Below are positions 22,239 through 33,339 of a stretch of DNA of 64,000 bases, in pieces. Within the stretch, counting starts at the first letter, position 1; each line of letters starts with the position of its first letter. This DNA is from Notamacropus eugenii (lineage: Eukaryota > Chordata > Mammalia > Diprotodontia > Macropodidae). The stretch covers positions 56,829,865 to 56,893,864 of the forward strand of contig NC_092874.1 of the NCBI RefSeq assembly GCF_028372415.1. The letters run 5' to 3'. Made by a program: the position numbers and the translations under genes. Below the pieces are notes generated by a model, which had not been told where the DNA came from, searched no databases, and was given only the letters and a program-made list of their open reading frames with translations.

Positions 22239-22443
22239 AGTGGTGTCAAACTCAGAGAGAAACAGCATCCACTAAACAAATCCCTGCCACTTCATATTGG
22301 CTTAGAAAACCACATATTAAGATTGTCTATGTTCTGTAGTATTTTTATTTGTTAAGTATTTCCCAATTACACATGTAATTTCTTTTGGAATATTCTGGAG
22401 TGTTGTAGGGAGAATGAAGTCTTCGACCTGTGTTTGGCACCTC
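22239..22443 (-). mobile_element. TIR element family H, copy 1
   Basis: Ends are imperfect inverted repeats: 'tggtgtcaaactcag' at 22,241 and 'ctgtgtttggcacct' at 22,428-22,442. The interior has 'ggcttagaaaaccacatatt' and 'aagtatttcccaattacac'. The same element occurs at 27,524-27,685 and 60,311-60,477. 'GGTGTCAAACTCA' termini resemble those of hAT-type elements (inference); no clear target duplication here. Confidence 0.65.
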
Positions 22444-22544
22444 CCATATAGGAGAGAAGAGAGTTGCCCTCAGAGCCAGGAAGACTGGTTCAAGTTCCAA
22501 CTTTAAAATGCATGGGTTTTGTTTATTTTAGTTTTTGGTGTGGG

Positions 22545-22745
22545 TTGGACACCTGTAATTTCATTTTGAGGGGAAATTCCTGGTGAGGAAACTCCCATTA
22601 CCAATGCAGATCAATGTGTTCTATAATGGTGCCTGGGGCATAGGTGGTTGCCCAGGATCACACAGTCAGTATGTGCCTAAGGAACTGATCTCTAGTCTTC
22701 CTGTCTCCCAAGGCTATTCTCCATCTACCACAACATGCTGCCTCT
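22545..22745 (-). repeat. SINE family K, copy 1
   Basis: 'cctgtaatttcattttgagg', 'actcccattaccaatgcaga' and 'gttgcccaggatcacacagt', ending near 'ctccatctaccacaacatgc'. This is a SINE whose left block ('gatctgtgatttcatt') differs from MIR and which has a second copy at 36,690. Confidence 0.6.
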
Positions 22746-22755
22746 CCCTTTGTAC

Positions 22756-22758
<3 letters not shown>

Positions 22759-22808
<50 letters not shown>

Positions 22809-22949
22809 TATTTATTCATCTGTGTTCCTCAAAGGCAGTTGGTATTTAATTTTTGTCTCTGTGTCCCCGGAATCTAGCATATTAATAAATGTTTGCCAAA
22901 TAGAATTGAATACACACACACGCACGCACGCATGCACACACACACACAC
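22759..22949. repeat. (GT)n, L2 tail, (CA)n
   Basis: A 50-base (GT)n at 22,759-22,808, an L2 3' tail at about 22,809-22,910 ('agcatattaataaatgtttg') and a (CA)n with 'cgcacgcacgcatgca' at 22,912-22,949. GT and CA on the same strand about 100 bases apart could pair as a long hairpin. Confidence 0.85.
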
Positions 22950-23423
22950 TTAGCTTGCATGGATTGGAACAGCCAGGTTGGTGAATACCAAGAAATAGAA
23001 TTAGAGACACATAGCAATCTCATTTGATGGTAGAATTTAAATAGTGGCTGAGGTGTTCCATAAAATGGAACAAAGGTTCCACTATTATTCTCACTATCCT
23101 TCATTGCTAATGACAGGCATAGTGATTGATGCCAACCATCTCTTATTTGGACCAATGGAGTGAGCCAGGTCCTAGTGTCTTTATCCACATTGGCTGTCTA
23201 GGACACTAATCTAGGTGGGCAGCAAAGTAGCTTCTGTCAGAATGTACAGGATGTCCACAGAGGAATGCCATTTCATATTAAGTCATAGAACCATGTGGTA
23301 TACCCTTAAAGTGAAGGCTCTGAAGGGCTACAAAGATGACTTTACTATCTTATAGAAGACCTGGAGGGTGGACTAGACAAGCTGTGACTAAGACCCAATA
23401 AAAACAGACAAAGAGCATCCTTT
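22950..23423. other. Unique stretch, nothing recognised
   Basis: About 470 bases. The 104-codon minus frame 22,874-23,188 runs into the (CA)n and is not credible as a gene. Confidence 0.4.
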
Positions 23424-23525
23424 TTGACATCAACCAACAATTATTTATTAAGTACTTCTATGTACCCAGAACAGTGCCAGGTACCATGGATAGAACAATA
23501 AAGAATGAAATAATCTCTCTGTCTG
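23424..23525 (-). mobile_element. L2 3' end, antisense
   Basis: 'acaattatttattaagtact' and 'cagaacagtgccaggtacca': reversed L2 terminus. Confidence 0.7.
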
Positions 23526-23969
23526 CCTGTGAGCAAGAGTCTGTTCATGAGCCCAGCCAGATTGTTGGTCTGCTTTTATGAAAGAGTACATGAAAGGTGT
23601 GTGCATTATAGGTTACCTGTGCTACCAGTGAGAATTTTGCAAAGGAGCCATCAACTCCCTGTGATGCTAGCTCAGCCGTTCTCTGTAGCAGCTCTGTGTG
23701 TTCCTAGTGAAGCTTTATGAAGATGCTCACTTTCTCAGGCAACAGGGTCCCTTTAGAAAACCATCTTTTTTCTCCTTGCAAATATCTAAAATTTTAATGA
23801 AAATATCTGATGACATGATGGAAAGATTGTCAGACTTGGAGTCAGATATTTAGCACTACATATGGTCTAGTAGTTGATCATGTGCAGAAGCTGGCGATTC
23901 GAAAGATGTCAGATTGAAGTCTATCTCTTACACTAATGGTATGACTTGGGTACATCACCCCTATGGGCT

Positions 23970-24276
23970 TCAGAACCTTATTAGCTTTATGACAATAGCT
24001 AAGTCCCCAAACTTCTCTGAGGCTCACCTTTCTCACACATAAAATGGAGATAATAACATTTAGGCTATTTTCATCACGGGATTTCTATGCAGAAAGTGTT
24101 CTGAAGACCTCAAAGGACCATAGGCGTGTAATATTATGTGTGCTCATTTTCCATAGGCTGAACAAGGACCCAGCAGCATACGTATACGTTTCTATAGAAT
24201 TCATCAGTCAAAAGTTTTTTGGAATTGCTTAAATGTTAACATCGAAGTCTTGATATATGAATTTTAAACCAATTCA
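23970..24276 (+). repeat. Repeat M, copy 1 (MIR-like part plus unknown tail)
   Basis: Left half is MIR-like ('cataaaatggagataataac'). The right half is not MIR: 'ggctgaacaagga' at 24,156-24,168, then 'ttctatagaattcatcagtc' and 'gcttaaatgttaac', ending 'aaaccaattc'. The same combination recurs at 25,753-26,121. Confidence 0.7.
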
Positions 24277-24282
24277 TCTTCT

Positions 24283-24795
24283 TCATCTATATAATATGGA
24301 AGAGAATGCCTGTAAAGCCTACCTCATGGCATGATTATGAGTCTCAAGTGAGATGTTTTATATATAATGTTTTGCAACTTTTAAAGTACTATACAGATGT
24401 GTATTATTAATTATCAGTATTATTTCAATACTGCAACTAATTCAGTATAGGACATTGGGCAAGACACTTAGCTACTATGGGCTTCAGGTTCTAAGTCTAT
24501 AATAAACTGACCTCTAAGGTCCCTTCCATCTTTCATGTTTTGTGTTCCTCTGACTTGCCCTGTTATGTTATCAGTAATCTGAAAGCTGGTATGGCATAAC
24601 AAGTATTTGGTTCTAGAACCAGAAAACCTGAGTGTGAATGTTGTCTCTGCTATTTATAAACTATTTGCGACCTTTGGCCTCAGGTCTTTCAGCTAGGCCT
24701 GTCTGGAACTTCATTTCCTCCTCTATAAAATGAGGGGTTAGACTAGATGACCCTTAATATCCCAGTTCGCTCTAAATCTATGATCCTGTGGCTTC
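24283..24795 (+). repeat. Three MIR-like SINE pieces in tandem
   Basis: 24,283-24,430: 'aagcctacctcatggcatga', 'gcaacttttaaagtactata'. 24,431-24,545: 'gggcaagacacttagctact', 'ctaaggtcccttccatcttt'. 24,585-24,795: 'tataaaatgaggggttagac', 'tagatgacccttaatatccc', 'gctctaaatctatgatcctg'. All in plus orientation. Confidence 0.7.
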
Positions 24796-24849
24796 CTGGG
24801 AGTTCATAGATGATTCTGTCAGGAGGCAGTTAGGGCTTTAGTTCAATTC

Positions 24850-24975
24850 CACTTGAGTGAATAAATGAATAAAGCATTTATTAACACCTTACTGTATACT
24901 AAACTTACTGTGCTAAGTACTGGGGATACAAACGGAAAAGTAAGACCTCCTCTCAAGGAGCTGAAAGAAATGATA
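24850..24975 (-). mobile_element. L2 3' end, antisense
   Basis: 'aaagcatttattaacacctt', 'tgtgctaagtactggggata' and 'cctctcaaggagctgaaaga' in reversed L2 order. Confidence 0.8.
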
Positions 24976-25752
24976 ATAACCAGTTAATATAGGGAAAGGG
25001 AAACAGGGTTTTTCCTCTACTTCCTCATTCAGAAAGCAATCCCTGTAGGTTATTCAGTCAGCCTCTGAAAGACAGGTTGATGATGAAATTAGGTTAACGT
25101 TCTCCTTAATCTTCAATGGGGCCCCACCCAGATAGGAAAAGTTATTTCTGATTAAAGGGTAAAGAGAGTCTAATTTAAACAAATTCTCTTCCATTGTTCA
25201 ACTGTACAAGTGGTCTGGGAGGAGGTGAATCCCTTTGTCCAAAAGTGACAATATGAGAGTCATGTTCCCCAGCCCCTCATTAGAACAGGTCCCCCTTTCA
25301 TTATAATATTCATTTTCTTATTCATTGTTAACCAGTCAGAGTTGATTTCCTATTGGGAACACACTCTCCAAGGGTACTGGAGTTTAGAAATGTCTCAGTC
25401 TGAAGTCCATCTCCTATACGATGCATATCTCACAAGGGGAATCTTTGGTTTATGAAAGTCTCTGACCTCAATCTATTAATCATTTGTTAGCCATAATTAA
25501 TAAATTGATTATTAATTACCAGAAATTTTTCATTCATCACAGAGTTCAAATGCTGTGGTTTTGGATACAAGTTTCAGGTATAAGTCAGAAAGAAAGGACT
25601 CAGGGTCTTTAGGGTTCATTGACAAAACACATGATAATGCTTCTTTAACATCACTGGTGCTGATGGAATCATCAGTCTTGGTTTCTGAGGTTGAAGATTT
25701 GAATGATATTTGAAGACTCCAAGGACTTTGGTAGCAAGAACGTTCTTGCTGC
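24976..25752. other. Unique stretch, nothing recognised
   Basis: About 780 bases, no repeat family or gene signature recognised. Confidence 0.4.
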
Positions 25753-26121
25753 TTTAGACCTTATGAGTTTCATGACAATAAAGTCACTTAAATTTCCAAG
25801 CTCCAGTGTTCTGTCAATAAAATGGGGCTAATAATATTTTCATTCTCTGTTTCATAAGATTATTGTGAGATAATTGTGCAAGCTTTAAAAGAGCTTATGC
25901 TTGTGGTGTTAAATGTATCTATTTTCTGCAGGCTGAACAAGGATTCAACAGCTACACATCCATATGTGTGTGTATACATATACATATATATGCATGATAT
26001 ATATACATGTACATATACACACACACACATATTTCTATGGAGTTCATCAACAAAAACTAATTAATTAGAATGGCATAAATGCTAACTGAAATCCTGAGAC
26101 AAGGAATCACAAACCAATTCT
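25753..26121 (+). repeat. Repeat M, copy 2, with CA/TA expansion
   Basis: Aligns with copy 1: 'atgacaata', 'ataaaatggggctaataata', 'ggctgaacaagga' at 25,931-25,943, 'tttctatggagttcatcaac', 'cataaatgctaac' and 'aaaccaattc'. Where copy 1 has a 19-base 'catacgtatacgtttctat', copy 2 carries about 70 bases of TG/TA/CA repeats (25,963-26,031). Confidence 0.75.
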
Positions 26122-26635
26122 GTTCAAAGGTTCAAGGAAACAAAACCAAACCAGTCACCTCAATGGAGCTGTGATGGCAGATACTTTCCCTTTGCTTTGA
26201 GTCTGGCTCGGTTGAAGGAACACAGCGCCTGAGATTGTCCCTCCCCTTCAGGCCTCAGCTCACTGTCTTCATCTGGCTCATCTGATCTTCATTACTAGGG
26301 CCAGTTCTTGAATTGCAGCATCTTGTTTTAAGGAGCATATGGTAGGGGGTGCTAAGCCCAGGCAGCAGACAATGTGTTACTAAAAGGAGAAGAATGTTTC
26401 CTTTACATAAGAAGCCATATGTAGCCCAAATTTATCCATACTGTATCATTGAAATGAGGTTTTGAAAAACTTAATCCATGGTATCTCTGCAGTTGCTGGG
26501 TACCTATTTCTCACCCTTAACCAGGGAAAAGGATTGACAAAAACCCCAAAGAGCTGGATAAGGTTAACCAGGAAGGTGCTACAACATAATTCTGAGCTTA
26601 GTAGTACTGTAGTGTTACAGTATTATATAGTATTG
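26122..26635. other. Unique stretch, nothing recognised
   Basis: About 500 bases. 26,580-26,660 contains a local 'tagtattgtagtatagtag' low-complexity run. Confidence 0.4.
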
Positions 26636-26639
26636 TAGT

Positions 26640-27002
26640 ATAGTAGTACAGGCCTGAATTTAGAATCAGCAGAGCTGAGTTCAGACCCTAGCTCTGTTAC
26701 TCACGGTGTATTAGACCTAGGGCGGTGAGGTGGTGCAGTGGATACAGTGCCTACCAGTCGGGAATCAGGAAGACCTGAGTTCAAATCCAGCTTCTTCCTT
26801 GTTAGCTCTGTGACTCTGGGTAAGTCATTTAACGCTTTTTACCTCAGTTTACTCATTTGTAAAATGAGCTGGAGAAGCAAACCACTCCAGTGTCTTTGCC
26901 AAGAAAACCCCAAATGGGGTCACAAAGAGTTGGGAATGACGGAAATGACTCAACAACAATAAAACACCTAAACCTGTACTGTAATCTCTCAGGGCCTCAT
27001 TT
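26640..27002 (+). repeat. MIR interrupted by SINE-A
   Basis: MIR 5' half at 26,640-26,717 ('gagctgagttcagaccctag', 'ctctgttactcacggtg') resumes at about 26,963 ('aatctctcagggcctcattt', 'tcctcat'). Confidence 0.75.
26718..26962 (+). repeat. SINE-A, full length, nested in MIR
   Basis: 'ggtgaggtggtgcagtggat', 'aagacctgagttcaaatcca', 'gtaaaatgagctggagaagc', 'aaccccaaatggggtcacaa', ending in 'aacaacaataaaac'. One of the better preserved SINE-A copies here, and younger than the MIR it splits. Confidence 0.93.
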
Positions 27003-27228
27003 TCCTCATAATAGCAAGCTAGCATTTACATACAGCTTTAGCTTGCAAAGCACTGTGCATACATTAACTTATATAATACAACACTGTGAAGCAGGGGCTA
27101 TTCTTATTCTCATTTTATAGATGAGGAAACTGAGGCAGACAGAAATTAAGTGACTTGCCCAGCATTGTCTAGACAGTAAGAATCAGAAGCATTTAACCTT
27201 GGGCATTGCTGACTCTGCTGTAGCACCT
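27003..27228 (-). repeat. MIR-like CORE-SINE
   Basis: 'gctagcatttacatacagct', 'ttatagatgaggaaactgag' and 'aattaagtgacttgcccagc'. It lies back-to-back with the plus-strand MIR to its left. Confidence 0.85.
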
Positions 27229-27264
27229 TGTCTATAAAATGATGGAGTTCCTTACCCCATGCCT

Positions 27265-27350
27265 TGTCCCTGTTTAGTAGAATTAAGACACCCAGAGAGC
27301 AGGGAATGGTTTACTTTCTTATCTTTGTAACTGCAAGACTTACTACAGTG
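27265..27350 (+). mobile_element. L2 3' fragment
   Basis: 'cagagagcagggaatggttt' and 'ttatctttgtaactgcaaga' fit the L2 'gggcagggactg...tttgtatccc' region; weak. Confidence 0.4.
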
Positions 27351-27523
27351 ATGAAAGAATGACAGGAATACAGACTGGGCTTGTGATTTCACAGACAGAG
27401 AGACTTCCTGGGTGAAGGCCTCTTTCTACCAATTCAACTTGATACCTCCTTGGCAAGTCCAAGTCTCAGAGAACTGCCTAGGGCTGAGATGTCATCTGGC
27501 TATGGCCACATTTTCAAGTGCTG

Positions 27524-27685
27524 ACAGAACCAGATTAAAACGTAACTAGGAAATCTTTGACAGAATAAATTAAATATACTAAATTTAGATGTTAATTTGT
27601 GGTTTTCTAATACCACTGGTAGGGATCCTTATGTAAAATTTAGTCCCCACCCCCCCCCTTTTCTATTTGAGTTTAACACTACTGG
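27524..27685 (+). mobile_element. TIR element family H, copy 2
   Basis: 'agaaccagattaaaacgtaa', 'gttaatttgtggttttctaa' and 'agggatccttatgtaaaatt', ending 'gagtttaacactactgg'. The left terminus is missing. Confidence 0.65.
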
Positions 27686-27689
27686 CCTA

Positions 27690-27800
27690 TGGAGCTGAGA
27701 AGTTGAATGACTTGCCTGGAGTTACAGGTCCAATTTGTGTCAGAGGTAGGATTTGAACTCAAGTCTTCCTCTCTCTGAGGCTGGTCTTCTAGCAGGGCCT
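27690..27800 (-). repeat. MIR-like fragment
   Basis: 'aatgacttgcctggagttac', 'aggatttgaactcaagtctt'. Confidence 0.65.
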
Positions 27801-28099
27801 TAAATAAAGATTTCTTGAAATGGAAAAGAATGATTTCAGAAGTCGCTTCCAGTTTTAAATCTTATAATCCTAAAATCTCAGGTGTAGAATTTTTAAATTA
27901 GATTTGGTTAGTCATTAGGGATTTCTTCCCCGTTACAGAATCAACGTAAGCATTTGTAGAAGTTCCTGAAGATCTTGCCTGATTCAAAAGCCCTTCTTTA
28001 CCCAACATCCCTGACCTTCCAAATGACTTCAAACTTCATATATTTTTTACCAGAAACAAAATACTTCATCTAAAAATCCCCCTGCTCCTTGAATAATAA

Positions 28100-28312
28100 T
28101 AGTGATCATGTCATACTTGAAAAACTGCAAGGCCCTTTTTTTCATAAACCATACAAGTGTCATACCCCTATACGGTAGGTAGTGTAATTATTATTACCCC
28201 CATTTTATGGATGACTGAACTGAGGTTCCAAGAGATGGTATGAATTACCTAAGCTTGTAACTGATAAAGCAAGTCAACCCAGGGTCTCTAAAAAGCCTAT
28301 TCTCCCTGTAAC
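28100..28312 (-). repeat. MIR-like CORE-SINE
   Basis: 'cccccattttatggatgact', 'gaactgaggttccaagagat', 'aaccatacaagtgtcatacc'; diverged. Confidence 0.7.
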
Positions 28313-28369
28313 AGAAGCAGGATGAGTAAAGGAAGCAGTGTTGCCTCTCCAAGAACCTTCATTGATTTC

Positions 28370-28815
28370 TAGAACCTCTGAGATAATATATAACCTCCTT
28401 CTGTTGGAGTTAAAAATCTATTGTGATCTAGCTCCAGCCCACTTTTCTACATTTATTTCTACAATGTCCATCCCTCTTAGTGTTCTGATCAAGCCCTGTG
28501 TTTCTGCTTTTTGCATCTGCCTGAAATGCCTTCCTTAGCTTGACTTTAGCTTCCTCTGTGGTTCAGCTTATGTATCAGGTCTTAAGGATGGATGCCCGAT
28601 TCCCTTGGTTGCTAGGGTTCTCTTGCACCTCAAGTTTTAGCATGTATAAAACTGTTATGTTTCCATATTTTATGTCCCCTTCCCCCTGTAGAATTCTACT
28701 CCTGGGGGCAGAGACTGGGGTTTTTTGTTTGTTTGATTGCTGTGTCTTTGTATCGATACCCTGTGCCTGCAACACAGACTAGCACATAGTAGGTGCTTCG
28801 TCAGTGTGTGTTGGA
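28370..28815 (+). mobile_element. L2 LINE 3' end
   Basis: 'attgtgatctagctccagcc', 'ctgcctgaaatgccttcctt', 'gaattctactcctgggggca', 'tagcacatagtaggtgcttc'. Overlapping frames of 60-97 codons (28,338-29,097) fall within or just past it. Confidence 0.75.
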
Positions 28816-29560
28816 TTGGTCACCATCATGGGGTCAGAGACAGAAGGACCAGTGGCTCTTCTCTCACATTTTTCAATTCTGACACTTTTCCCTTCAATAC
28901 CTATGAGGACGCAGGGCACCTGTGAAGCATTTGTCAGAGCAGCTGAACACTCTGGAGCACCAGCCATCTGGAAGAGTCTTTTGGTAAATCTCCCCCATCA
29001 TCGCACATCTCTGAAATCTCATGTTGAAAAATTTTGCCTTCCCTCTCCATTCCCTGAGTGCCTTCAATATGTCCCTTCTTCAGCAACTAGCCTTTGAATA
29101 AATGCTTTAGAGACACCAATATGATCCATTGTGACTTGTCTCCTGGCCATAATTGGGTTTACGGTTTCCAACAACGATGCCCGCCGTACAAAATCCACTG
29201 TTTGGCACAGCATTTGTGACATCACAGTCTGTTGCCATGGAGAGTGTCACCAATTCAGCATGATGACTTCACTGCCAGAAGGAGAGGAGGGGCTGAGGAA
29301 GGCGACATTTGTTTAAGCATAAATATCTTTTGTATTTAGCAAAGAAGCAAGAGACCATATGAAAGACAACAGAGATGCAAAAAAACTTTTAAAAAATCTT
29401 ATTAGGATAATCTGCTTTCAGTTTTGCTCTCATAAAATCTGGTTTTCAAATCTTATTACCAGTTCATTAGGGATTATTTCTTCCACTAAGGCGTTATGTA
29501 TTCAATCTCTCCCTCTTTGCTCTCCCCATTGTCTATAAATGTATTCATATCTCTTCTATC
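28816..29560. other. Unique stretch with an X-box-like site
   Basis: No repeat recognised. 29,216-29,240 reads 'tgacatcacagtctgttgcc' followed by 'atgg': a CRE-like TGACATCA and, six bases on, GTTGCCATGG, a half-site of the RFX X-box type. The function is a guess. Confidence 0.3.
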
Positions 29561-29561
29561 C

Positions 29562-29599
<38 letters not shown>
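29561..29599. repeat. (CA)n microsatellite
   Basis: About 39 bases of uninterrupted CA. Confidence 0.95.
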
Positions 29600-29689
29600 C
29601 AAAAGCAAAAACGCCTCCCATGAACTAACCACCTAGTCAGCCTATTATCGTGCCTCTCCTTCCATTCACTGATAAACATCGAGAAAGAG

Positions 29690-31070
29690 TGGTCCACACC
29701 TGCTGCTTGCAATGTCTCATCACCAACTCACTCCTCCACCCTCAGATTTTGGCTTTTAATCCCTCCCTTTTACTATAGCTGCTTCTTCCAAGGTTACAGT
29801 TAACCTATTAATTGCTAAATTCTAAATTCTTTTCTCAGCCTTATCCTCTTTGATCTCTTAGTAGCATTTGAAAATATTAATCATCCCTTCCTTCTCAATG
29901 TATTCAATTCTCTGGGTTTCTCCCATGATGCTGCTTCTCTCTAGTGCTTTCCAACCTTATCTAACCACTCTCTGTGTATTCCCGCTCTGTCTATTACTCT
30001 AAGTATGAGCATACCTCAAAGCCCTGTTCTTGGCCCTTTTTATGAAAACAAAACAAAACATTTTTCTTTCTTTTTCCATCTTCCTTGATGATGTCATCTT
30101 GCTCTCATGAGTTCAATGATCACACCAAATTCAGATGACTACTCAAGGGAGAGTGGGGGAGAACCCATGCTATTAGGATAACCAAGTCCCTGAACTTTGA
30201 TCATATATCTCTAACTTCCTCCTGGACACCTCCCATAAATGTCTTCCTGGCATCTCAAACTCAATCTACCTAAAAGTAAACTCATCGCTACCCCCCAAAA
30301 TCTTACTCCTCCCAACTTCCCGATTTCTATCAATGGCAGCACCCTACTCCAAGTCACTCTCTCACATTGTTCACTTCCAATCACTCTGTTGATTCTACCT
30401 TCAAAATACCTTTCACATTTCTCCTCTCCTTTTCCTACATACTGCTGCCATCCTAGCTCACATTTTCATCACATCTTGTTTAAGCTAAACTAAACTAATA
30501 CTTGCCTTACTAATTTTCCTGCTTCTAGTCTCTCCCCTTTCTAATGCATCATTTACACAATTACCAGAATAATTCCCATAATATACATTTGACCTCATCT
30601 CTCCCCTTCTCTAAAATCTTCAGTGGCTCCTTAGTGGTTCTAAGGTAAAACATAAATTCCTCAGTCTGACTTGCTACAGTCTGGCTCTCCACAATTTACC
30701 TTTCCCCTTTAGGAACTCCATGTTTTAGCCAAACTAGACTACTACTGGTTCCATTGATTCCATTCTGTAATCTACCACCTTCATGCCTTCAAACATAGTG
30801 AACCCCATGACTGAAACTCCCTCCCTATTTCTACCTGTTTAAATCCTTCTCTTTTTCGAAGGACTATCCAAGATACCACCCTTCCATGAAAACTTCCTTG
30901 ATTCCACCAGCTGAAACTGAACACTCAGTCTTCAGACACTTTGTATCAGCGTGCATACCATATTCCTTTAATAGACCAGAAGCTTTTCGAGGACTGAGGC
31001 TGATACTTTTCATCTTTGTATCAAAGGCCTTACATATAGCATGGGAACTTAAGCATTGGTTGTTCCTATG
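29690..31070 (+). mobile_element. L2 LINE, longest copy in the window (~1.4 kb)
   Basis: Collinear L2 from the coding region to the 3' end: 'ttggctttgtaatccctcc'-like start, 'ctcaaagccctgttcttggc' (RT-proximal), 'atctcaaactcaatctacct' with 'aaaagtaaactcatcgctac', 'tcagtggctccttagtggtt', 'cttccatgaaaacttccttg' and a tail at 'aagcattggttgttcc'. Frames are broken throughout; the 61-84-codon frames inside it (30,239-30,493; 30,886-31,071) are remnants. Confidence 0.8.
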
Positions 31071-31084
31071 AATTAAAAGCAGAA

Positions 31085-31312
31085 GAACCCTCGAGATGGT
31101 AGATCTTTACATCTTCACTTTACAAATAAGAGAACTCAGGGAAGTGATCAATTAACAAGCATTTATTAATCATTAACCATGTGCAAAGGGGAAAAAATAG
31201 TCCCTGCCCTCTAGGAGCTTACAGTTCTAAATCATATGAATAAACAGCAGAGTCAAGATTTAAATGCAGGCCCATTGCTCCAAATCCCATGCTTCCCCTT
31301 CATTACTCTGGT
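31085..31312 (-). repeat. MIR3-like SINE split by an L2 tail
   Basis: 'catcttcactttacaaataa' and, after an L2 antisense 3' end at about 31,148-31,245 ('aacaagcatttattaatcat', 'ccctgccctctaggagctta'), the MIR part resumes with 'cagagtcaagatttaaatgc'. Confidence 0.6.
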
Positions 31313-31887
31313 AGGTGAATTTAATTATTCAAGGAATTAAATTAATGAGCATCTGTAGTAAAAACAGAAAGAAAACTTACCTCTGCTCTTTCAGATTCGT
31401 TGGCAAAGAGAGTGCATCATGATAGAAAAGCTGTAGCAAATACGTTGTTCCCAAATATATTGCTCAGCTCTGGCCACCATTTCCAAGGAAGCGTGTTTGC
31501 AGAGGCCTTCAGTCTATATGCTTGAAATGAATCCTCCACCTCCCCAATCTTAAGAATTCTTCTAAAATGTTCTTTCAAGGTGCTAACCCAGGGTTTGCTA
31601 AAGTCAGCTCTAACCAGCTTCAGAAAACTGATTGCTAAATTCTCAGTATAAATTAAAACTACAAATAAGGGCTTGATAGATTGTTTTATTGAATATATAG
31701 ACTTAAGAAAGACTTAATAATGCAGATTAATCTTAAATTTTTTTTGGAGGAGTAGAGCCTGCTTGTTAAACATTTACCATCAGATCTCTAAATTGGCCTG
31801 TAAACATTGCTTGGTTCAGCAAGAGTGTAGTAGAAGGCTCAGGGAGTGAAGTCATGACCAGATGGTGACAGGAGGCTGATAACTAGA
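31313..31887. other. Unique stretch, nothing recognised
   Basis: About 575 bases without repeat or gene signature. Confidence 0.4.
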
Positions 31888-31990
31888 ATGGCAATAATAA
31901 TAATAGATGGTATTTATATAGTGTTTTAAAGTATGCAGAGTACTCTATATCCAGTGTGTCACCTGAGCCTCACAAAATCCCTGGTTCTTG
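31888..31990 (-). repeat. MIR-like fragment
   Basis: 'aataataatagatggtattt', 'atatagtgttttaaagtatg'. Confidence 0.6.
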
Positions 31991-32129
31991 GTCATAATTA
32001 GGATGATACTTAAGTTTTGCTCATGCCATACAGACATTAAAATTCAAAGGAAGCTTCAGAATGTTGACTTTGGGAGAAGCTTCTTTATTACTACCTGACC
32101 CCTCCATAAAAAAGAAATATCATGCTTGT

Positions 32130-32570
32130 GGCTTATCTTGTTTCTTGGTGGTATTGTATGATGGGAAGAAGGAAGACTTGCAGTCAAGTGAAATACGTGT
32201 TCTATTTCCAAACATTTACTAGCTACGCAACCATGTACATGACAATTAAGCTGTCATCCTTAGTTTCTTCATCAATCAATGATCAATCAACAAGAAATCA
32301 TGAAACATTTATTATGTGCCAGGTACTGGGCTAGTATCTGGGGACAGAAAGACAAAAGTGAAACCCTTGCACTCTCAGGGAACTTCTATCAGAAAGACAA
32401 GATGTATATAATACATATAAATAGAGGGCATACATAAAGTAATAAAAGGTCATTTTGGGAGTCAGTTGATAAACATTTATTAAGTGCCTTCTGTGTGCTA
32501 GAAACTGGACCTTAATTTTGTCATCTGTAAAATGATGGGCTTGGCCTCGGAGGTGGCTTCCAACTCTGGA
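32130..32570 (+). repeat. MIR interrupted by two L2 tails
   Basis: MIR head at 32,140-32,270 ('agacttgcagtcaagtgaaa') and end at 32,512-32,570 ('ttgtcatctgtaaaatgatg'). Between them lie antisense L2 3' ends at 32,283-32,430 ('gtgccaggtactgggctagt') and 32,465-32,511 ('taaacatttattaagtgcct'). Confidence 0.65.
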
Positions 32571-32724
32571 TGCATCATCTCATCACATCTGAAGCCATCT
32601 TCTAGCCTTTGCTATCTGAACAGGAATCACTCTTGTAACTTAAGATTCTATGGCCTTCTCCAAACATGTACCTCCACCAATTGCTTCTGGTTCTGCTCTC
32701 TGGTCCCACCCAGAGAGAGAATGC

Positions 32725-33275
32725 TGTTGTCTGGTGGATAGAGATAGCACTGAACTTAATATCAGGAGGGTCTATGTTTGAATTCTGCCTTAGAAAATAT
32801 ATGGCAAAGTGGATAGAGTAAGAGACCTGAAGTCAGGAAGATCTAAAATTAAATCTGGCTCAGAGATTTATTAGCTATGTGACCTTGGGAAAGTCACTTA
32901 TCCTCTGCCTGCCTCAGTTTATCCAACTGTAAAATAGGGATAAATAATGGCATCTAGTTCCCAGGGTGGTTATGAGAATAAAACGCACAGCTTCTAGCAC
33001 AGAGTAGGCACTTAATAAATTCTTCCTTCTCTCTTTCCTTTCCTCCCTCCCTTCTTTCTTCCTTTCCTCCTTCCCTTCTTTCTTCCTTCCTTCCTTCCTT
33101 CCTTTTTTCCTTCCTTCCTTCCTGTGTGACCCTAGATAAGGCAAATCACTCAATCTAAAATGGGGATAATTAATAGCATCTATCTCACAGAGTTATTGTG
33201 AGGACAAAATATTATGTATAATCTGCTTTGTAAACCTGAATGCAATACATAAATGGGAGCTACTATTGTTATTTT
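32725..33275 (+). repeat. MIR-like SINEs with a (CTTT/CCTT)n block
   Basis: A partial head at 32,730-32,795, a full MIR at 32,800-33,020 ('tgtgaccttgggaaagtcac', 'gcacttaataaattc'), a pyrimidine microsatellite at 33,021-33,122, and a further MIR 3' half ('gtgtgaccctagataaggca', 'aaaatggggataattaatag'). Confidence 0.8.
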
Positions 33276-33339
33276 TATTTCATATCTGTAGAGAATCCCA
33301 TGTGAGAAAATTTGGAAAATCCCTCACCAAAATAATTGT

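Noticed and set aside
29216-29245. MHC class II X1-X2 promoter module
   Set aside because: Spacing between the CRE-like and RFX-like motifs differs from the MHC module, and no Y box or gene is nearby.
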